NCBI RefSeq assembly: GCF_026650985.1
Contig: NZ_CP086239.1
Coordinates: forward strand, 3,596,001-3,660,000
Length of the DNA stretch: 64,000 nt
Direction: 5' to 3'
Origin: Clostridium estertheticum
GTDB taxonomy: Bacteria; Bacillota; Clostridia; Clostridiales; Clostridiaceae
Position numbers and translations under genes: made by a program. How positions within the stretch are numbered: the first letter of the stretch is position 1; the number at the start of each line of letters is the position of its first letter. Below the pieces are notes generated by a model. The model worked only from the letters and a program-made list of their open reading frames with translations, ran no database searches and was not told the DNA's origin. Shown piece by piece: positions 62,931 to 64,000 of the stretch.

Positions 62931-63647
62931 TTACACTTGTTTTAATAAATTTATCTCATCTTCCGACAATTCTCTACATTGACCTTCAACTAAATCTTCA
63001 TCTAATTTCAATGGTCCAAAACTAACTCTTCTTAAAAACATAACATTCTTATTTACGCTCTCAAACATTCTTTTCACTTGATGAAATTTGCCTTCTTGAA
63101 TAGTAACCATTACCTCTGATCCATTTTCATTTGCAGTTAACACTTCTAATTCCGCTGGCATACATTTATATCCGTCATCTATTACAACACCCTTCTTAAA
63201 GGTGTTTATGTCACTTGCATCTATAAATTTATTTATTTCTGCATAATATACTTTATCTACATGGTTTTTAGGTGCAATTAATTTATGATTTAATTCACCA
63301 TCATTTGTAATTAAAAGTAGTCCTACTGTATCTTTATCAAGTCTTCCTATAGGAAATGGTTTGAACGCACGGTACTGCTCATCTATTAAATCAATTACAG
63401 TCTCGTCATTTCTATCTACAGTAGCTGAAACCACCCCTGCTGGCTTATTCATAACTAAATATATGTATTTTCTATAATTAATTTCATCACCTGATACCTT
63501 TATTACAGCCTTCTCTGGATCTACTTTCATAGCGCTGTCAGTTGCTATTACTCCATCAACCTCTACCTTTTTTTTCTTAAGTAATGCCTTTACTTCTTTT
63601 CTTGTTCCATGACCTAAGTTTGACAATATCTTGTCTATTCTGTCCAT
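62931..63647 (-). CDS. Pseudouridine synthase, RsuA/RluB/E/F family
   Basis: 238 residues from ATG 63647 (GAGGAG 10 nt before; ATG 63653 also possible). S4 domain MDRIDKILSNLGHGTRKEVKALLK, then the synthase domain with catalytic Asp in GRLDKDTVGLLLITNDG (near residue 104). Isomerises a uridine of ribosomal RNA, probably in 16S or 23S; which position cannot be told from sequence alone. Confidence 0.93.
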   Translation of the reverse strand: MDRIDKILSNLGHGTRKEVKALLKKKKVEVDGVIATDSAMKVDPEKAVIKVSGDEINYRKYIYLVMNKPAGVVSATVDRNDETVIDLIDEQYRAFKPFPIGRLDKDTVGLLLITNDGELNHKLIAPKNHVDKVYYAEINKFIDASDINTFKKGVVIDDGYKCMPAELEVLTANENGSEVMVTIQEGKFHQVKRMFESVNKNVMFLRRVSFGPLKLDEDLVEGQCRELSEDEINLLKQV

Positions 63648-63757
63648 TAGCATTCATCTCCTCAACTAGTTCTTTATATTTTAGTAAATCATCTCCTAGG
63701 TCGATGTTAATCATCTCCTGGGTCGCTGTATAATTAGTATAAAGTATTTTAATTATA

Positions 63758-63785
63758 AAAAAACAGCTTTAAAAGCTGTTTTAAA
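63758..63785 (-). terminator. Terminator of the gene at the right edge
   Basis: Minus AAACAGCTTT-TA-AAAGCTGTTT then TTTTT, directly after the stop at 63787. Confidence 0.88.
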
Positions 63786-63786
63786 T

Positions 63787-64000
63787 TTATTCTTTAACTT
63801 CAATCTCTATTATATCATAATCTTCATACGAAATACTCTTATAGAAGCTTTTTGACAATACTAACATTTTGTATATTCCCTTATGGAAAGGTATAAAGCT
63901 ATAGTCATCTTTTTTGCTAAATTTTTGTACTAAGCTCCAGTTTCCTTTTTTCATAATATAAAACTCATATACAACATCTTTCCCACCCATACTTTCTGAT
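63787..64000 (-). CDS. C-terminal end of a triple-tyrosine (Y_Y_Y) domain protein (5' end outside window)
   Basis: At least 71 codons, open to the window edge. VYEFYIMKKGNWSLVQKFSKKDDYSFIP and YDIIEIEVKE fit the beta-sandwich Y_Y_Y repeat often found in extracellular or signalling proteins of clostridia (such proteins often have several copies). The Met at 63990 is internal and not the start. Confidence 0.65.
   Translation of the reverse strand, partial: SESMGGKDVVYEFYIMKKGNWSLVQKFSKKDDYSFIPFHKGIYKMLVLSKSFYKSISYEDYDIIEIEVKE

Overview
The window is AT-rich DNA from a Firmicute, almost certainly a saccharolytic, anaerobic Clostridium. Support comes from the genes themselves: an [FeFe]-hydrogenase, iron-sulfur aldo/keto reductases, a one-piece tmRNA with a clostridial-type tag ending ...LQLAA, a ThiGHS thiamin cluster, GGAGG ribosome sites, and a core block rnr-smpB-ssrA at the right end. 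The species is not determined.

Layout. (1) 1-8.4 kb: a redox/carbonyl-stress region made of partly decayed duplicated modules (flavodoxin-like reductase, acetyltransferase, iron alcohol dehydrogenase, two cyclophilin-like proteins, two MerR regulators), then a DUF362 lipoprotein with a permease. A 20-bp palindrome, sitting in 19-bp promoter spacers, recurs here and upstream of an aldo/keto reductase at 16.7 kb; it is probably the operator of the two AdhR/NmlR-like MerR proteins. (2) 8.5-16.7 kb: a nickel-pincer cofactor operon (nickel ECF transporter, larC, larE, larB) flanked by two aldo/keto reductases with ferredoxin tails; no larA is present. (3) 16.9-22.7 kb: an amino-acid permease, an IS1182-family copy inserted exactly in the loop of a terminator hairpin, a truncated AI-2E-type transporter, and a TnpB-related element with a structured 3' end. 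(4) 23-28.7 kb: a DUF1002 protein, thiSGHE behind an apparent HMP-PP (thiS-motif) riboswitch, and bioB-bioY behind a BirA operator. (5) 28.7-42.8 kb: a LacI-controlled locus for uptake and degradation of a uronic-acid polysaccharide (GH88, heparinase II/III-like lyase, DUF2264, GH2, YesOPQ-like ABC transporter). (6) 43-48 kb: a TetR regulator with a hemolysin III protein, an [FeFe]-hydrogenase and a DUF2089 operon. (7) 48.4-58.5 kb: a defence block of TIR-family genes: a Thoeris system (thsA plus two thsB), a decayed serine recombinase split by a second identical IS1182 copy, a SEFIR/TIR protein with an unknown C-terminal half, and an overlapping pair made of an unknown 425-residue protein and a winged-helix/zinc-ribbon/TIR protein. 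(8) 58.9-64 kb: ssrA, smpB, rnr, a pseudouridine synthase and the end of a further gene.

The main structural discovery is that the 3' end of ssrA (terminator hairpin plus acceptor-stem sequence) recurs as decayed copies near 54.05, 48.35, 43.05 and 23.0 kb. These are what displaced 3' ends would look like after repeated island integration at ssrA. At least the two segments nearest ssrA carry anti-phage-type genes, so this looks like a stacked defence hotspot. The most novel candidates are the overlapping pair at 56.4-58.5 kb and the SEFIR-domain protein at 54.1-55.8 kb.
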